Part shown: positions 25,510 to 35,676 of the stretch, piece after piece
How the letters are laid out: each line of letters begins with the position of its first letter
How positions within the stretch are numbered: the stretch's first letter is position 1
Assembly (NCBI GenBank): GCA_964512675.1
Contig: CAZEJR010000008.1
Coordinates: 34,014 to 98,013 of the forward strand
Reading direction: 5' to 3'
DNA length: 64,000 nt
DNA from: A07HB70 sp964512675
GTDB taxonomy: Archaea > Halobacteriota > Halobacteria > Halobacteriales > Haloferacaceae
Made by a program: the position numbers and the translations under genes
Notes under the pieces: generated by a model
What the model saw: only the letters and a program-made list of their open reading frames with translations
Database searches by the model: none
What the model was told of the DNA's origin: nothing

Positions 25510-25665
25510 ATGCCGGAATGCCAGAACTGTGGCTCGTTCGTCACGGAGGCCTACGTGCGTGTCTTCGCACCAAACGGAATGGAACGACCCCGAGTGTGTC
25601 CCAACTGTGAGGATCTCGTCCGTGACGGCAACGACGTGCGAGAGGCGCGGGCGAAGCGAACGTAG
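25510..25665 (+). CDS. zinc-ribbon microprotein, 51 aa (DUF7563-like)
   Basis: The protein starts MPECQNCGSFVTEAYVRVFA and has a second pair CPNCED about 30 residues later, so four cysteines form a zinc ribbon. Haloarchaea have abundant such small zinc-finger proteins. I believe this one matches DUF7563, from memory. It lies 42 nt upstream of dph5. Confidence 0.78.
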   Translation: MPECQNCGSFVTEAYVRVFAPNGMERPRVCPNCEDLVRDGNDVREARAKRT

Positions 25666-25707
25666 CCGGAGCGGAGGAGTTTAGCGCCTCGCGGGCAGCG
25701 AGACCGT

Positions 25708-26547
25708 GTGCTCACCTTCGTCGGACTGGGGCTGTACGACGAGCGCTCGGTCACGCTCGCCGGGCGCGACGCGATCTGTAACGCCGACCGGGCGTTCGCG
25801 GAGTTCTACACGAGTGACCTCGTCGGGACGACCGTCGACGACCTCGTCGCCGCCCACGACGTCGACCTCGAGGTGCGCGACCGCGCCGGGGTCGAGCGCG
25901 ACCCGGAGCCGATACTCGCCGCCGCCGAGTCGTCCGACGTCTGCCTTCTGGCCGCCGGCGACGCTCTCGTCTCCACCACCCACGTCGACCTGCGTCTCCG
26001 CGCCGAGGACCGCGGGATCGACACCCGCGTCGTCCACGGTGTCTCCGCCGCCAGCGCCGTCCCCGCGCTCTGCGGGCTCCAGAACTACCGCTTCGGGCAG
26101 GCCGTCACCCTGCCGTTTCCGGACGCTCACGGCGCCGGGGCGGTGCCGCCCTCCGTCGTCGAGAGCGTCGAGACCAACCGCGAGCGCGGGCTCCACACCC
26201 TCTCGTACCTCGACATCACCGCCGACGACAGACAGCGCGCACGCCGCGCCGAGCGCCGGGACGACGAGCGCGGCACGTACATGACCGCCGACGTCGCCGC
26301 GGAGCTCCTCTGTGAGGGCTGGCGCGACGCGCTCGCCGTCGCCGTCGCACGCGCCGGGAGTCCCGACCCCGTCGTCGTCGCCGACCGGCTCTCGGCGCTC
26401 GCCGGCGAGTCGCTCGGCGAACCGCTCCACGCGCTGGTGATCCCCGGGGGACTCCACCACGTCGAGCGGGCGGCACTGGCGACTCTCGCCGGAGCGCCGG
26501 AGGCGGCGCTGGCCGCACACGACGAGGCGTTCGAGACCGACCACTAG
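25708..26547 (+). CDS. dph5: diphthine synthase
   Basis: A SAM-dependent methyltransferase that trimethylates the precursor on the elongation factor 2 histidine in diphthamide synthesis. The tetrapyrrole-methylase-like fold shows MLTFVGLGLYDERSVTLAG at the start, VCLLAAGDALVSTTH and VVHGVSAASAVPALCGLQNYRFG in the middle. The length of 279 aa is near normal. The start is the GTG at 25708. The stop overlaps the convergent artA stop by 4 nt. Confidence 0.92.
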   Translation: MLTFVGLGLYDERSVTLAGRDAICNADRAFAEFYTSDLVGTTVDDLVAAHDVDLEVRDRAGVERDPEPILAAAESSDVCLLAAGDALVSTTHVDLRLRAEDRGIDTRVVHGVSAASAVPALCGLQNYRFGQAVTLPFPDAHGAGAVPPSVVESVETNRERGLHTLSYLDITADDRQRARRAERRDDERGTYMTADVAAELLCEGWRDALAVAVARAGSPDPVVVADRLSALAGESLGEPLHALVIPGGLHHVERAALATLAGAPEAALAAHDEAFETDH

Positions 26548-27500
26548 TCCTCCGGGTCGACGCCGCCGTCGGTGATCGCGGGCTGACGGGGGAGGTCGAG
26601 TGCCGACGCGAGGTCGTACTCGTTGCGGGTGAGGAGGTAGAGCGCGTCCTCCACCAGCGCCAGCAGCTCCGGGAGTTCGCGGACGAGCAGGTAGGTGACG
26701 CCGACGAGGGCGACGACCGCCAGCGACTGACTGATCACCCGGTCGGAGAGGTAGAACGACACCTTGTACGGGTCGGAGCCGTCGAACAGGAAGAGGACCG
26801 CGTCCGCGAACCAGTGCATGTACTGCTTACCGAAGACGAGGCCGATGAACGTCGTACGGGCGAGATTCAGCGCGTAGACGATCGGCACGACGACCGCGAG
26901 GCCGCGGAGCTTCCGGCTGAAGGGGGCGTCGACGGCGGCGATCAGCCCCGCGAAGATCGAGATGCTCCCCAGCCCCGTACAGGCCAAGACGAGCGAGAAC
27001 AGGATGACGTGGCCCTCCGGGGTGACGAACTTGAACGTGTTCAGGTAGCCCTGGTCGCCCCGGACGAGTTCGGGGTGGTGGCCGAGGGTGGTCATGATCC
27101 ACATCGTCTGGTCGGTGACGACGCGGATGAGCGCGGCCCGGGGTGCGGGGACGGAGACACCCGCGACGGTGAACGCCGGGATCGTCTCGAACGGCAGGTA
27201 GACGAGACCCATCCACGCGACGGCGCGGGAGAGCGCGACGAGCGAGTCACGGCCACGCCAGAACACGTAGCCGGCGTAGAGACAGAGCGGCACCGCGAGC
27301 GCAGAGAGGCCGGCCTCGATGAACGACCGCTTGGCGACCCAGAAGTGCGGGGCGAGCTGCGCCCAGAAGACGGCGAAGAGCGCCCACGACGCGACGAGGA
27401 CGGGCCGCCCCGTCTCGCGCTGCCCGCGCCAGAGCAGAGCACCGACGCCGAAGGCGACGACGACGGCCCACGCCAGCGCGTCGGAGACGGGTGTCGGCAT
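26544..27500 (-). CDS. artA: archaeosortase A
   Basis: A multi-pass membrane transpeptidase-like enzyme that processes PGF-CTERM proteins for lipid attachment. The expected catalytic residues are present: Cys174 in LACTGLGSISIF, Arg215 in NLARTTFIG, and Arg254 in SDRVISQSL. These fall one position from the published Haloferax volcanii residues (C173, R214, R253, from memory). The 318-aa length agrees. The predicted substrate within the window is BtuF. Confidence 0.94.
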   Translation of the reverse strand: MPTPVSDALAWAVVVAFGVGALLWRGQRETGRPVLVASWALFAVFWAQLAPHFWVAKRSFIEAGLSALAVPLCLYAGYVFWRGRDSLVALSRAVAWMGLVYLPFETIPAFTVAGVSVPAPRAALIRVVTDQTMWIMTTLGHHPELVRGDQGYLNTFKFVTPEGHVILFSLVLACTGLGSISIFAGLIAAVDAPFSRKLRGLAVVVPIVYALNLARTTFIGLVFGKQYMHWFADAVLFLFDGSDPYKVSFYLSDRVISQSLAVVALVGVTYLLVRELPELLALVEDALYLLTRNEYDLASALDLPRQPAITDGGVDPED

Positions 27501-27570
27501 ACGTTCTCGATCGCGGGCGGGCGCTAAATCCCTTGTCGTTCTGGCACCCGTAGCGCACGGGCGGTCCCGG

Positions 27571-28356
27571 TCAGAACGGGAACAGCGAGTCGTCGTCGGG
27601 CGAGCGCTCGAGCACCTCCACCTCGTGGCCGTCGTTCGTCTTCGTGAACGCGTACATGTCGTCGCAGTCGGCAGGGGTCCGGTACGCCTCGGCGTGTCGG
27701 TGGGTCAGTTCCTCCCACGCCTCGTGGAGGTCGTCGACGCCGAGAGCGAGGTGGCCCCACGCGTCGCCCAGGTCGTAGGTCCGCCCGTCGTAGTTGTACG
27801 TCAGCTCGACGTCCATCGCCTCCGGCGGGGCGTCCGGCGGCGAGAGGAAGAAGTTCGCGAACGTCTCCGCCTCCCACCGGCCGGTGTCTTCGTACCCCAG
27901 CTTTCGGACCCACCAGCCGACTGCCGCGTCGGCGTCCTCGACCCGGACCATCGTGTGGTCGAGGCTCCAGCGCGCGCCGTGGTCGCGCGAGACGATCTCG
28001 ACCTCGTGGCCGTCGGGGTCCGTGACGAACGCGTACCGCCCGCCACAGGAGTCGGGGTCGCGGTAGTCCGCGACGCCGCCAGCCATCAGCTCCTCGTACG
28101 CGTCGTAGACGTCGTCGACACGGACGGCGATATGTCCCCACGCGTCGCCCAGGTCGTAGGTCCGGTCGTCGTGGTTCGCGGTGAGCTCGAGCATCGCGCC
28201 CGCGTCGTCCATCGCCTCCGGGCCGAGGTAGACGATCGTGAACCCGTCGCCCTCGTAGCGGTCTTTCTCCTCGTAGCCGAGGTGACCGGTGTACCAGCCG
28301 AGCGACTCGTCGAGATCCTCGACGCGCATCATCACGTGGTCGAGCGTGTGCGACAT
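27571..28356 (-). CDS. two-domain VOC (glyoxalase-like) protein, 261 aa
   Basis: Two vicinal-oxygen-chelate modules in tandem. The first begins SHTLDHVMMRVEDLDES and the second SLDHTMVRVEDADAA, each with a later YDLGDAWGH segment and a metal-binding Glu in HEVEIVS or HEVEVLE. The His-Glu pairs suggest divalent metal binding, as in lactoylglutathione lyase. The substrate could be a methylglyoxal adduct but is not established. The ATG at 28356 is chosen over longer Arg-rich extensions. Confidence 0.85.
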   Translation of the reverse strand: MSHTLDHVMMRVEDLDESLGWYTGHLGYEEKDRYEGDGFTIVYLGPEAMDDAGAMLELTANHDDRTYDLGDAWGHIAVRVDDVYDAYEELMAGGVADYRDPDSCGGRYAFVTDPDGHEVEIVSRDHGARWSLDHTMVRVEDADAAVGWWVRKLGYEDTGRWEAETFANFFLSPPDAPPEAMDVELTYNYDGRTYDLGDAWGHLALGVDDLHEAWEELTHRHAEAYRTPADCDDMYAFTKTNDGHEVEVLERSPDDDSLFPF

Positions 28357-28394
28357 AGCTTGAGGGTCGAGGCCCAGAGACAAACCCTTTGCCG

Positions 28395-28832
28395 TCAGTT
28401 GCGGGCGAGCGCGAGCGCGACGAGCCAGCAGACGAGCGTGCCCGTCGGCCACGCGGTGCGAGAGGGCTGGATCGAGAACCCCCACGCGAGCGAGAGCTGC
28501 GCGACGCCGGCGCAGGCGAACGCCGCGGCGGTGACGCGGCGGTCCTCGCGGCCGGTCGCGGCGCCGACGGTGACGCTGGCGACGCCGACGAGAGCACAGG
28601 CCACGGAGAGCGGCCACGCGACGACGAACCCGGGCAGACCGGCGGTGTAGACGAACAGGAAGCCGTACAGCGTCGTGACCGCCGGCGGATTCGTGTTGAC
28701 CAGCCCCCACGGGAACAGGAGTGTCGCGTCGGCGCGCGAGAACAGCTGGACCGACCACGGGAGCGCGAGAGGGACAGCCGCGAGGGCGAGACGAGCGCGG
28801 GGGCGGTCGGTCCGGAGTGCCGGATCGCTCAC
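28395..28832 (-). CDS. hypothetical membrane protein, 145 aa (TIGR04206-like)
   Basis: Four hydrophobic segments and Trp-rich loops (LPWSVQLFSRAD, FPWGLVNTNP) are seen. I believe it belongs to the haloarchaeal family TIGR04206, but this is from memory. No function is known. Its start overlaps the stop of the DRG GTPase by 4 nt, suggesting one operon. Confidence 0.65.
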   Translation of the reverse strand: MSDPALRTDRPRARLALAAVPLALPWSVQLFSRADATLLFPWGLVNTNPPAVTTLYGFLFVYTAGLPGFVVAWPLSVACALVGVASVTVGAATGREDRRVTAAAFACAGVAQLSLAWGFSIQPSRTAWPTGTLVCWLVALALARN

Positions 28833-29941
28833 TTCCGGGCGACGATGCGGATCACGTCTTCGTCGGCGAGGACGTGGTCGCGCCCGACCTGCTGTTCGTC
28901 GTGGACGGCGCTCTCGCCGGTGACGCGGGCGAACTTGAACCGCTCCTCGAAGCTTCCACCGAGCTTCTGGAGGGCGTCGTCGACGGTGTCGCCCTCGCGG
29001 ACGACCAGCGGCTCCTCGTAGTCGACACCGCGGCCCGGCTTGTCCATGTAGAGCCGGACGAGACCGAGTTCGTCCCAGAGCCGCCCTTTCAGCGCGTCGA
29101 GGCCGCGCTCCGCCTCGGCGCTGACGTAGACGGCGTCGTCCGGGTCGACGTCGCGCTCGCGGAGGTCGGCCTCGACTGTCGGGAGGTAGTCGCGGTCGAT
29201 GAGGTCCATCTTGTTGACGACGACGAGCGAGGGGAGATACACACGGTTGTCCATCACCGCGTCGACGAGCTCGTCGATGTCGGGGTCGCCACGGACGGTG
29301 ACGTCGGCGTTGATCACGTCGTTCTCGCGCAGCACCGACCGGATGGTGTCGTCGTCGAGGCTCACCCCGTCGCCAGTCGTGACCCGGATGCCGCCCCGGC
29401 CCGTCCTCCGGACGGTGACGTCCGGGGGCTCGGTGTCGAGACGCACCTTGTTCTCGTACAGTTCGCGCCGGAGACGGCTGTACTGCTCCACCTCGAACGG
29501 CGAGAGGACGAAGACGACGAGGTCGGCGGTTCTGACGACGGAGAGCACGGCTTTCCCGCCGCCACGGTTGTCCGCGGCACCCTCGATGAGACCCGGCACG
29601 TCGAGAATCTGGACGTTCGCGCCGCGGTACTGGAGCATCCCGGGGTTGACCTCGAGCGTGGTGAACTCGTACGCGCCGACCTCGCTGTCGGCGTTCGTGA
29701 GTGCGTTGACCAGCGTCGACTTGCCGACGCTCGGAAACCCGACGAGCGCGACGGTGGCGTCGCCGTGCTTCTCGACGGCGTAGCCGACGCCACCGCTGCC
29801 CGACGACTGGCGCTTCTCGAGTTCCTCCTTTTTCTCCGCGAGCTTCGCCTTCAGCCGACCGATATGTGCCTCCGTCGACTTGTTGTACGGCGTCTCGGCG
29901 ATCTCCTCGCGGAGTGCCTCTATCTCCTCCTCGAGGCCCAT
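28829..29941 (-). CDS. DRG-type GTPase with TGS domain, 370 aa
   Basis: A translation-related GTPase of the OBG/DRG group. An N-terminal helical segment (MGLEEEIEALREEI) precedes the G domain with G1 GFPSVGKST, G3 DVPGLIEGA and G4 NKMD. The DRG insert follows the G3 region (YSRLRRELYENKVRLDTEPP). The C-terminal TGS domain ends DHVLADEDVIRIVARK. It probably associates with ribosomes. The ATG at 29941 is in agreement with homologues. The longer frame upstream is not conserved in character. Confidence 0.93.
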   Translation of the reverse strand: MGLEEEIEALREEIAETPYNKSTEAHIGRLKAKLAEKKEELEKRQSSGSGGVGYAVEKHGDATVALVGFPSVGKSTLVNALTNADSEVGAYEFTTLEVNPGMLQYRGANVQILDVPGLIEGAADNRGGGKAVLSVVRTADLVVFVLSPFEVEQYSRLRRELYENKVRLDTEPPDVTVRRTGRGGIRVTTGDGVSLDDDTIRSVLRENDVINADVTVRGDPDIDELVDAVMDNRVYLPSLVVVNKMDLIDRDYLPTVEADLRERDVDPDDAVYVSAEAERGLDALKGRLWDELGLVRLYMDKPGRGVDYEEPLVVREGDTVDDALQKLGGSFEERFKFARVTGESAVHDEQQVGRDHVLADEDVIRIVARK

Positions 29942-30025
29942 CGCGAGTTCGTCGACTGTGGGCGGCAAAGAAGCCTGTCGTTCCCCTTCGACACGGTTAA
30001 GATTCGTTAGGAACGATCGTGATCC

Positions 30026-30226
30026 GTGTCGGACCCGGGCGCGTTCCGCGACAGCACGGAGATCGTCGTCCCGTGTGACGCCCTCGACGGCCACCGCGAG
30101 GCCCTGACCGACGAGTTTACCGTCTCGGTGTTCGCCGCGAGCGAGACCTGCCGGATCGTCGGGAGCCCGATCGAGATCAAGGGCGCGACCGAGTTTCTCT
30201 CTCGTCGGGGTGTCCCGCTCCGCTGA
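30026..30226 (+). CDS. small haloarchaeal protein, 66 aa (VNG_1110C-like)
   Basis: A compact alpha/beta protein that starts SDPGAFRDSTEIVVPCDALDG and ends with SPIEIKGATEFLSRRGVPL. It resembles the VNG_1110C family from memory. Function unknown. TTAAGATT about 25 nt upstream of the GTG is a good TATA candidate. Confidence 0.72.
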   Translation: MSDPGAFRDSTEIVVPCDALDGHREALTDEFTVSVFAASETCRIVGSPIEIKGATEFLSRRGVPLR

Positions 30227-30270
30227 CCGCGGTGCGACACGCTTTGGATGCTGGGACCGCCAAGGTCGGT

Positions 30271-30630
30271 ATGGACGAGAACCCGGGGATCAGCGACCAG
30301 TACCGGACCGCCTCTCCCTGGCCGGTGTTCGTCGCGCTCGGTGTCCCCCTCTCGGAGGTGGGGCTCCTGTTCGGTAGCTTCCCGATAGCGGTCGGCGGAC
30401 TGGTGCTGTTCTGCGGGAGCGTCGCCGGGATGGCCGAGGAGGCGGGCTACGCCGAACAGCCGTGGGGGGCGCTCGGCGTCCTCGCGGCGCTGTGTCTCGG
30501 GCTCGGGCTGGTCGTCGTCGTCGTCGGCCAGCCGATACGGGGGTACGCGACAGCCGCGGCGGGGGTGCTCCTCCTGGCCGGTGGTGTCGCCGGTCGCCTG
30601 TTCGTGACCGAAGACCGGACGACGGTCTGA
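30271..30630 (+). CDS. cox-cluster membrane protein, 119 aa (DUF7541-like)
   Basis: Four hydrophobic segments are visible after a short hydrophilic N-terminus (MDENPGISDQYRTASPWPVF). Small membrane proteins like this commonly sit upstream of haloarchaeal coxA and are named cox cluster proteins. They may be assembly factors or accessory subunits. DUF7541 is a recollection, not a search result. Confidence 0.7.
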   Translation: MDENPGISDQYRTASPWPVFVALGVPLSEVGLLFGSFPIAVGGLVLFCGSVAGMAEEAGYAEQPWGALGVLAALCLGLGLVVVVVGQPIRGYATAAAGVLLLAGGVAGRLFVTEDRTTV

Positions 30631-30667
30631 TCGACACGTCCATGTGTCCCGTCTCGTAACGGTAGGT

Positions 30668-31021
30668 ATGGCCGCGCGTACATTCGACCGCGAGACGCTC
30701 CTCGACCTCGTCGTCAACGCGGTGCCGCTGTTCATCATGGCGTTTTTCGTGGCCGCGTTCGTCCTGTTCGCTCCGTTCGGGTTCGACCCGCTCGCGAGCC
30801 TCCTCCAGTTCGGGCTGATAGTCGCGCCGTTCGTCGCGCTGCTGGTGCTGACCTACTTCTCGGCGCGGGCGATAACCGACGCCGAGCGGGGCGGTCCGGT
30901 GTTCCTGCCGGGACAGACGACACCGATAGAGGCGCGACCGGTCGAACACGAGGCGGAGACCGAGGAGGCGGGAGCGGCGGCGTCGAGCGAGCCGACAGAG
31001 TCCGGGGACGGCGACGCCTGA
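30668..31021 (+). CDS. cox-cluster membrane protein, 117 aa (DUF6684-like)
   Basis: Two membrane helices (AVPLFIMAFFVAAFVLFAPFG and FGLIVAPFVALLVLTYFSA) are followed by an acidic, Ala-rich cytoplasmic or external tail. The gene is 47 bp upstream of coxA on the same strand. The family is conserved next to coxA in haloarchaea, so an accessory role in cytochrome oxidase is inferred. Confidence 0.72.
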   Translation: MAARTFDRETLLDLVVNAVPLFIMAFFVAAFVLFAPFGFDPLASLLQFGLIVAPFVALLVLTYFSARAITDAERGGPVFLPGQTTPIEARPVEHEAETEEAGAAASSEPTESGDGDA

Positions 31022-31068
31022 CGCGGGGACCCGAACGTTTCAAGAGCCCGCACACCTCAGAGCGAGGT

Positions 31069-32835
<1,767 letters not shown>

Positions 32836-32882
32836 CTCGCTCGGGGGTCGCCGCGTCCCGGCTCCGTCGTCGCCGTCCGCAC

Positions 32883-32966
32883 TCACACGACCAGTACGAT
32901 GCCCGTCAGGAACATCAGGAGCGCGATGCCGCCGAGGACGAGCCCGAGGAGGTCGGTGTCGCTCAC
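32883..32966 (-). CDS. 27-residue single-helix membrane microprotein
   Basis: A GTG at 32966 opens 27 codons ending in TGA at 32883. The product is S-D-T-D-L followed by an uninterrupted hydrophobic helix (LVLGGIALLMFLTGIVLVV). AGCTATATC on the minus strand about 26 nt upstream is a good TATA box for a leaderless start. It lies between coxA and the next cox-cluster gene on the opposite strand. Its length and location suggest a small accessory subunit, but this is inference. Confidence 0.6.
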   Translation of the reverse strand: MSDTDLLGLVLGGIALLMFLTGIVLVV

Positions 32967-33046
32967 GCCGCACCTCGAAGCCCGAGCGATATAGCTGGTA
33001 CGGTCGGGAACGACAGCTACAACGGCGCGCGCGCCAGCCTACTGCC

Positions 33047-33310
33047 GTGACACGCTCGCGCCGCGGTCCCCGGTTCGTCCTCTCTCTGTACGCCGGGCTG
33101 GTGGCGTTCGCCGGGGTCATCGGGGTGCTGTTCGCCGCCGTGGTGACCGACCCGGAGCCGCCGCGGCTGCTCTTTCTCCTCCCGTTGCCGCCGACGACGC
33201 TCGGGTTCGCCGTCTACGGCGCCGTGACCGTCGGGCTGGTGCTCGGCGTCCCGCTCGCGGGCGTCGTCTACGTCTCGCGACACGTCGACGCCGTCGAGGC
33301 GCCGGAGTAG
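33047..33310 (+). CDS. cox-cluster membrane protein, 87 aa (DUF7520-like)
   Basis: Two membrane segments (LYAGLVAFAGVIGVLFAAVV and AVYGAVTVGLVLGVPLAGVVYVS) follow a basic N-terminus. The position directly after coxA and the size match haloarchaeal DUF7520 cox-cluster proteins, from memory. The start is the GTG at 33047. Function unknown. Confidence 0.68.
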   Translation: MTRSRRGPRFVLSLYAGLVAFAGVIGVLFAAVVTDPEPPRLLFLLPLPPTTLGFAVYGAVTVGLVLGVPLAGVVYVSRHVDAVEAPE

Positions 33311-33351
33311 GGAGTGGGCGGTTTTACTACCGGCCCCGTCGTACGCGGCCT

Positions 33352-34107
33352 ATGGACGTACGTACCGCCACGGTCGCAGACGTAGACGCGATCCGGTCGG
33401 TCGCGCGCGAGTCGCTCCAGGCCTCCTACGGCAACACGCTTCCCGAGGGCGTGACCGAGCAGTCGGTCGAGCGCTGGTACGACGCGGAGGAGCTCGCCGC
33501 CGACGTCAGCCGGGAAGATACCGTCATTCTGGTCGCCGACGAGAACGACGAGGTCGTGGGGTTCGCACAGGCGTACGTCGCCCGCCAGCGCGAGACCGTC
33601 GGCGACGTCGACTGGCTCCACGTTCTGCCGACCCGTCGAGGCGAGGGTATCGGGAGCGAACTGCTGAGTGTCGTCGAGGCGGCGCTCCGCGACCGCGGTG
33701 TCGACCGGGTCGAGGCACGGGTGCTCGCGGCAAACCGCGAGGGCGTCGGCTTCTACGAGGAGTACGGCTTCGACACAGCCGGCGAGACACAGGTCGAAGT
33801 CGGCGGCGAGCGGTTCCTCGAGCGGCGGTTCTCGAAGCGGTTCGACGACGAGGCCGGGAGCGTCGTCCTCGAGGCTCGCCGTGGCCCGGAGGGAGAGCGC
33901 CTCTACGTCGACTACGACGCCCGCGAGCGCGCCTCGCTCGGCTCGTTCTACGTCGCCTACGCCGACCGGAACCGCGACGAGCGCTACGGCTGGTTCTGCT
34001 CGCACTGTGAGGGGTTCGAGGCCGCGATGGACTCGATGGGACGGGTCGAGTGCAACCGCTGTGGCAACCGACGGAAGCCCTCGCGGTGGGACGCCGCCTA
34101 CCTCTGA
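33352..34107 (+). CDS. GNAT acetyltransferase with C-terminal zinc-finger domain, 251 aa
   Basis: Residues 1-150 form a GNAT domain. The acetyl-CoA loop is VLPTRRGEGIGSELL, with NREGVGFYEEYGF after it. Residues about 165-251 form a second domain with a treble-clef-like set of cysteines, CSHCEG and CNRCGN, and a YGWFC start. I think this second part corresponds to DUF5816. The acceptor substrate is unknown. Confidence 0.82.
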   Translation: MDVRTATVADVDAIRSVARESLQASYGNTLPEGVTEQSVERWYDAEELAADVSREDTVILVADENDEVVGFAQAYVARQRETVGDVDWLHVLPTRRGEGIGSELLSVVEAALRDRGVDRVEARVLAANREGVGFYEEYGFDTAGETQVEVGGERFLERRFSKRFDDEAGSVVLEARRGPEGERLYVDYDARERASLGSFYVAYADRNRDERYGWFCSHCEGFEAAMDSMGRVECNRCGNRRKPSRWDAAYL

Positions 34108-34111
34108 CCGA

Positions 34112-34124
34112 ACTACTCAGTAGT
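34112..34124. promoter_or_regulatory. 13-bp perfect palindrome upstream of the symporter promoter
   Basis: ACTACT-C-AGTAGT lies directly upstream of a TATA-like GGTATTAC (34132-34139), 39-51 nt before the ATG at 34163. Its placement next to the BRE/TATA suggests an operator. Confidence 0.45.
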
Positions 34125-34162
34125 ACCACAAGGTATTACACCGCGACGACAGAACCACGAGC

Positions 34163-35623
34163 ATGGTCGAGACAGGAGTCGCCCTCGTCGTCGTCGCCGC
34201 GACGCTCGTCACGTTCGCCGCCGTCGGGGGGGTGGCGGCCCGCGGTCGGGTCGAGTCCGTCGAGTCGTTCGTCACGGCGCGGTCGAGCCTCGGCGCCGGC
34301 GCGCTGACCGGCACCGTCGTCGCCTCCAGTATGGGCGCGTGGATCCTGTTCAGTCCCCCGGAGGCCGGCGTCGCGTTCGGCGGGGGCACCGCGGTCGTCG
34401 GCTACGCGCTCGGGTCGACGCTGGCGCTCGCCGCATACGCCGTCGTCGGACCGCGCATCCGGACGCTCCTGCCGGCGGGCCACGGCATCACCGAGTACGC
34501 CCGGGCGCGGTTCGGCCCGGCCTTCGGCGCGTACGTGCTGGCGGTGAGCGCGGCGTACATGTTCGTCTTCCTGGCGGCGGAGTTCACCGGGGTCGCGGGC
34601 GCGGTCCGGGTGCTCGCGGGTGTGCCGGGCTGGCAGACGGCGGCGCTCGTCGGCACGACGGTGTTTGCGTACACCGCCTACGGCGGTCTCCGGGCGAGTG
34701 TCGCCACCGACGTCGTCCAGACGGTGTTGATCCTCCCGCTCCTCGCCGTCGTGGCGGGCGTCACGCTGGTCGCCGCGGGCGGTCCGACGACGCTCGCGCG
34801 CGACGTTGCCGCCGCCGACTCGACGCTGCTGAGTCCGACGTACGAACCGGGGCTACGGTTCGCAGCGTACGTCGTCGTCGCCGTCGTCTCTGCGGAACTC
34901 CTCAACCAGTCGTGGTGGCAGCGGGTGTACGCCGCGAACGACCGACGGGCACTCCGGCGGGGCTACCTCGCGGGCGCTGCGCTCGTGTTTCCCGTCGTCG
35001 TCGCCGTCGGCCTGTTCGGACTCGTGGCCGTCGGCCGAGGACTGGACGGCTCGCCCTCCGTCGCGCTGTTTCTCGTCGTCGAGGACGTCCTGCCCGACAC
35101 GCTCGTCCTGGGCGTGGCCGTCCTCGCGACGCTCCTCGTCGCCTCCAGCGCCGACACGCTGTTCAACGCGCTGGCGAGTCTCGTCGCCGTCGACCTCCCG
35201 CGGGTCGTCGGGGTCGCCGAGGAGCGTCTGACCCTCGTCGCCCGAGCCGCCACCGGCGTCGTCGCCCTCGCCGCGACCGTCGTCGGTGCACAGGGGTACA
35301 GCGTCCTCACGCTGTTTCTCCTCGCCGACCTCATCGCCGCCGCGACTGTCGCGCCGCTCATGCACGGCCTGTTCTCGCGACGGGCGTGGAGCGGCGGCGC
35401 TCTCGCCGCCAGCGTGGTCGGGCTGGTGGTCGGCGTCGTCTTCTTCCCGCCGGCACGGGGGGTGCTGCCGTCGGGACTCCCGGAGGCGACGTTCCTCCGC
35501 GCGTTCGGGCTCGCCGTCTCCGTCTCGGGCGCGGTGAGCCTCTTCGCGGCACGGGTCACAGACCGTCGGTTCGACCTCGACACCCTCGACGCCGGGGCGC
35601 GTGACCTCGGCGAGAGCGACTGA
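34163..35623 (+). CDS. sodium:solute symporter family transporter, 486 aa
   Basis: An SSS-family secondary transporter with about thirteen helices. SLGAGALTGTVVASSMGAWILFSPPEAG near the start resembles helix 1 of the family, and ITEYARARFGPAFGAYVL is the usual second region. The substrate is unknown; urea, proline, acetate or sugars are all possible in this family. acs lies 53 nt away, convergent, but no acetate specificity is shown by sequence. The start ATG at 34163 follows a TATA-like element. Confidence 0.85.
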   Translation: MVETGVALVVVAATLVTFAAVGGVAARGRVESVESFVTARSSLGAGALTGTVVASSMGAWILFSPPEAGVAFGGGTAVVGYALGSTLALAAYAVVGPRIRTLLPAGHGITEYARARFGPAFGAYVLAVSAAYMFVFLAAEFTGVAGAVRVLAGVPGWQTAALVGTTVFAYTAYGGLRASVATDVVQTVLILPLLAVVAGVTLVAAGGPTTLARDVAAADSTLLSPTYEPGLRFAAYVVVAVVSAELLNQSWWQRVYAANDRRALRRGYLAGAALVFPVVVAVGLFGLVAVGRGLDGSPSVALFLVVEDVLPDTLVLGVAVLATLLVASSADTLFNALASLVAVDLPRVVGVAEERLTLVARAATGVVALAATVVGAQGYSVLTLFLLADLIAAATVAPLMHGLFSRRAWSGGALAASVVGLVVGVVFFPPARGVLPSGLPEATFLRAFGLAVSVSGAVSLFAARVTDRRFDLDTLDAGARDLGESD

Positions 35624-35676
35624 CCGGACGCCGGCGAGTGTCGCGCCCCCGGAGCGGGTGTCGAGGTCGACCCGAC

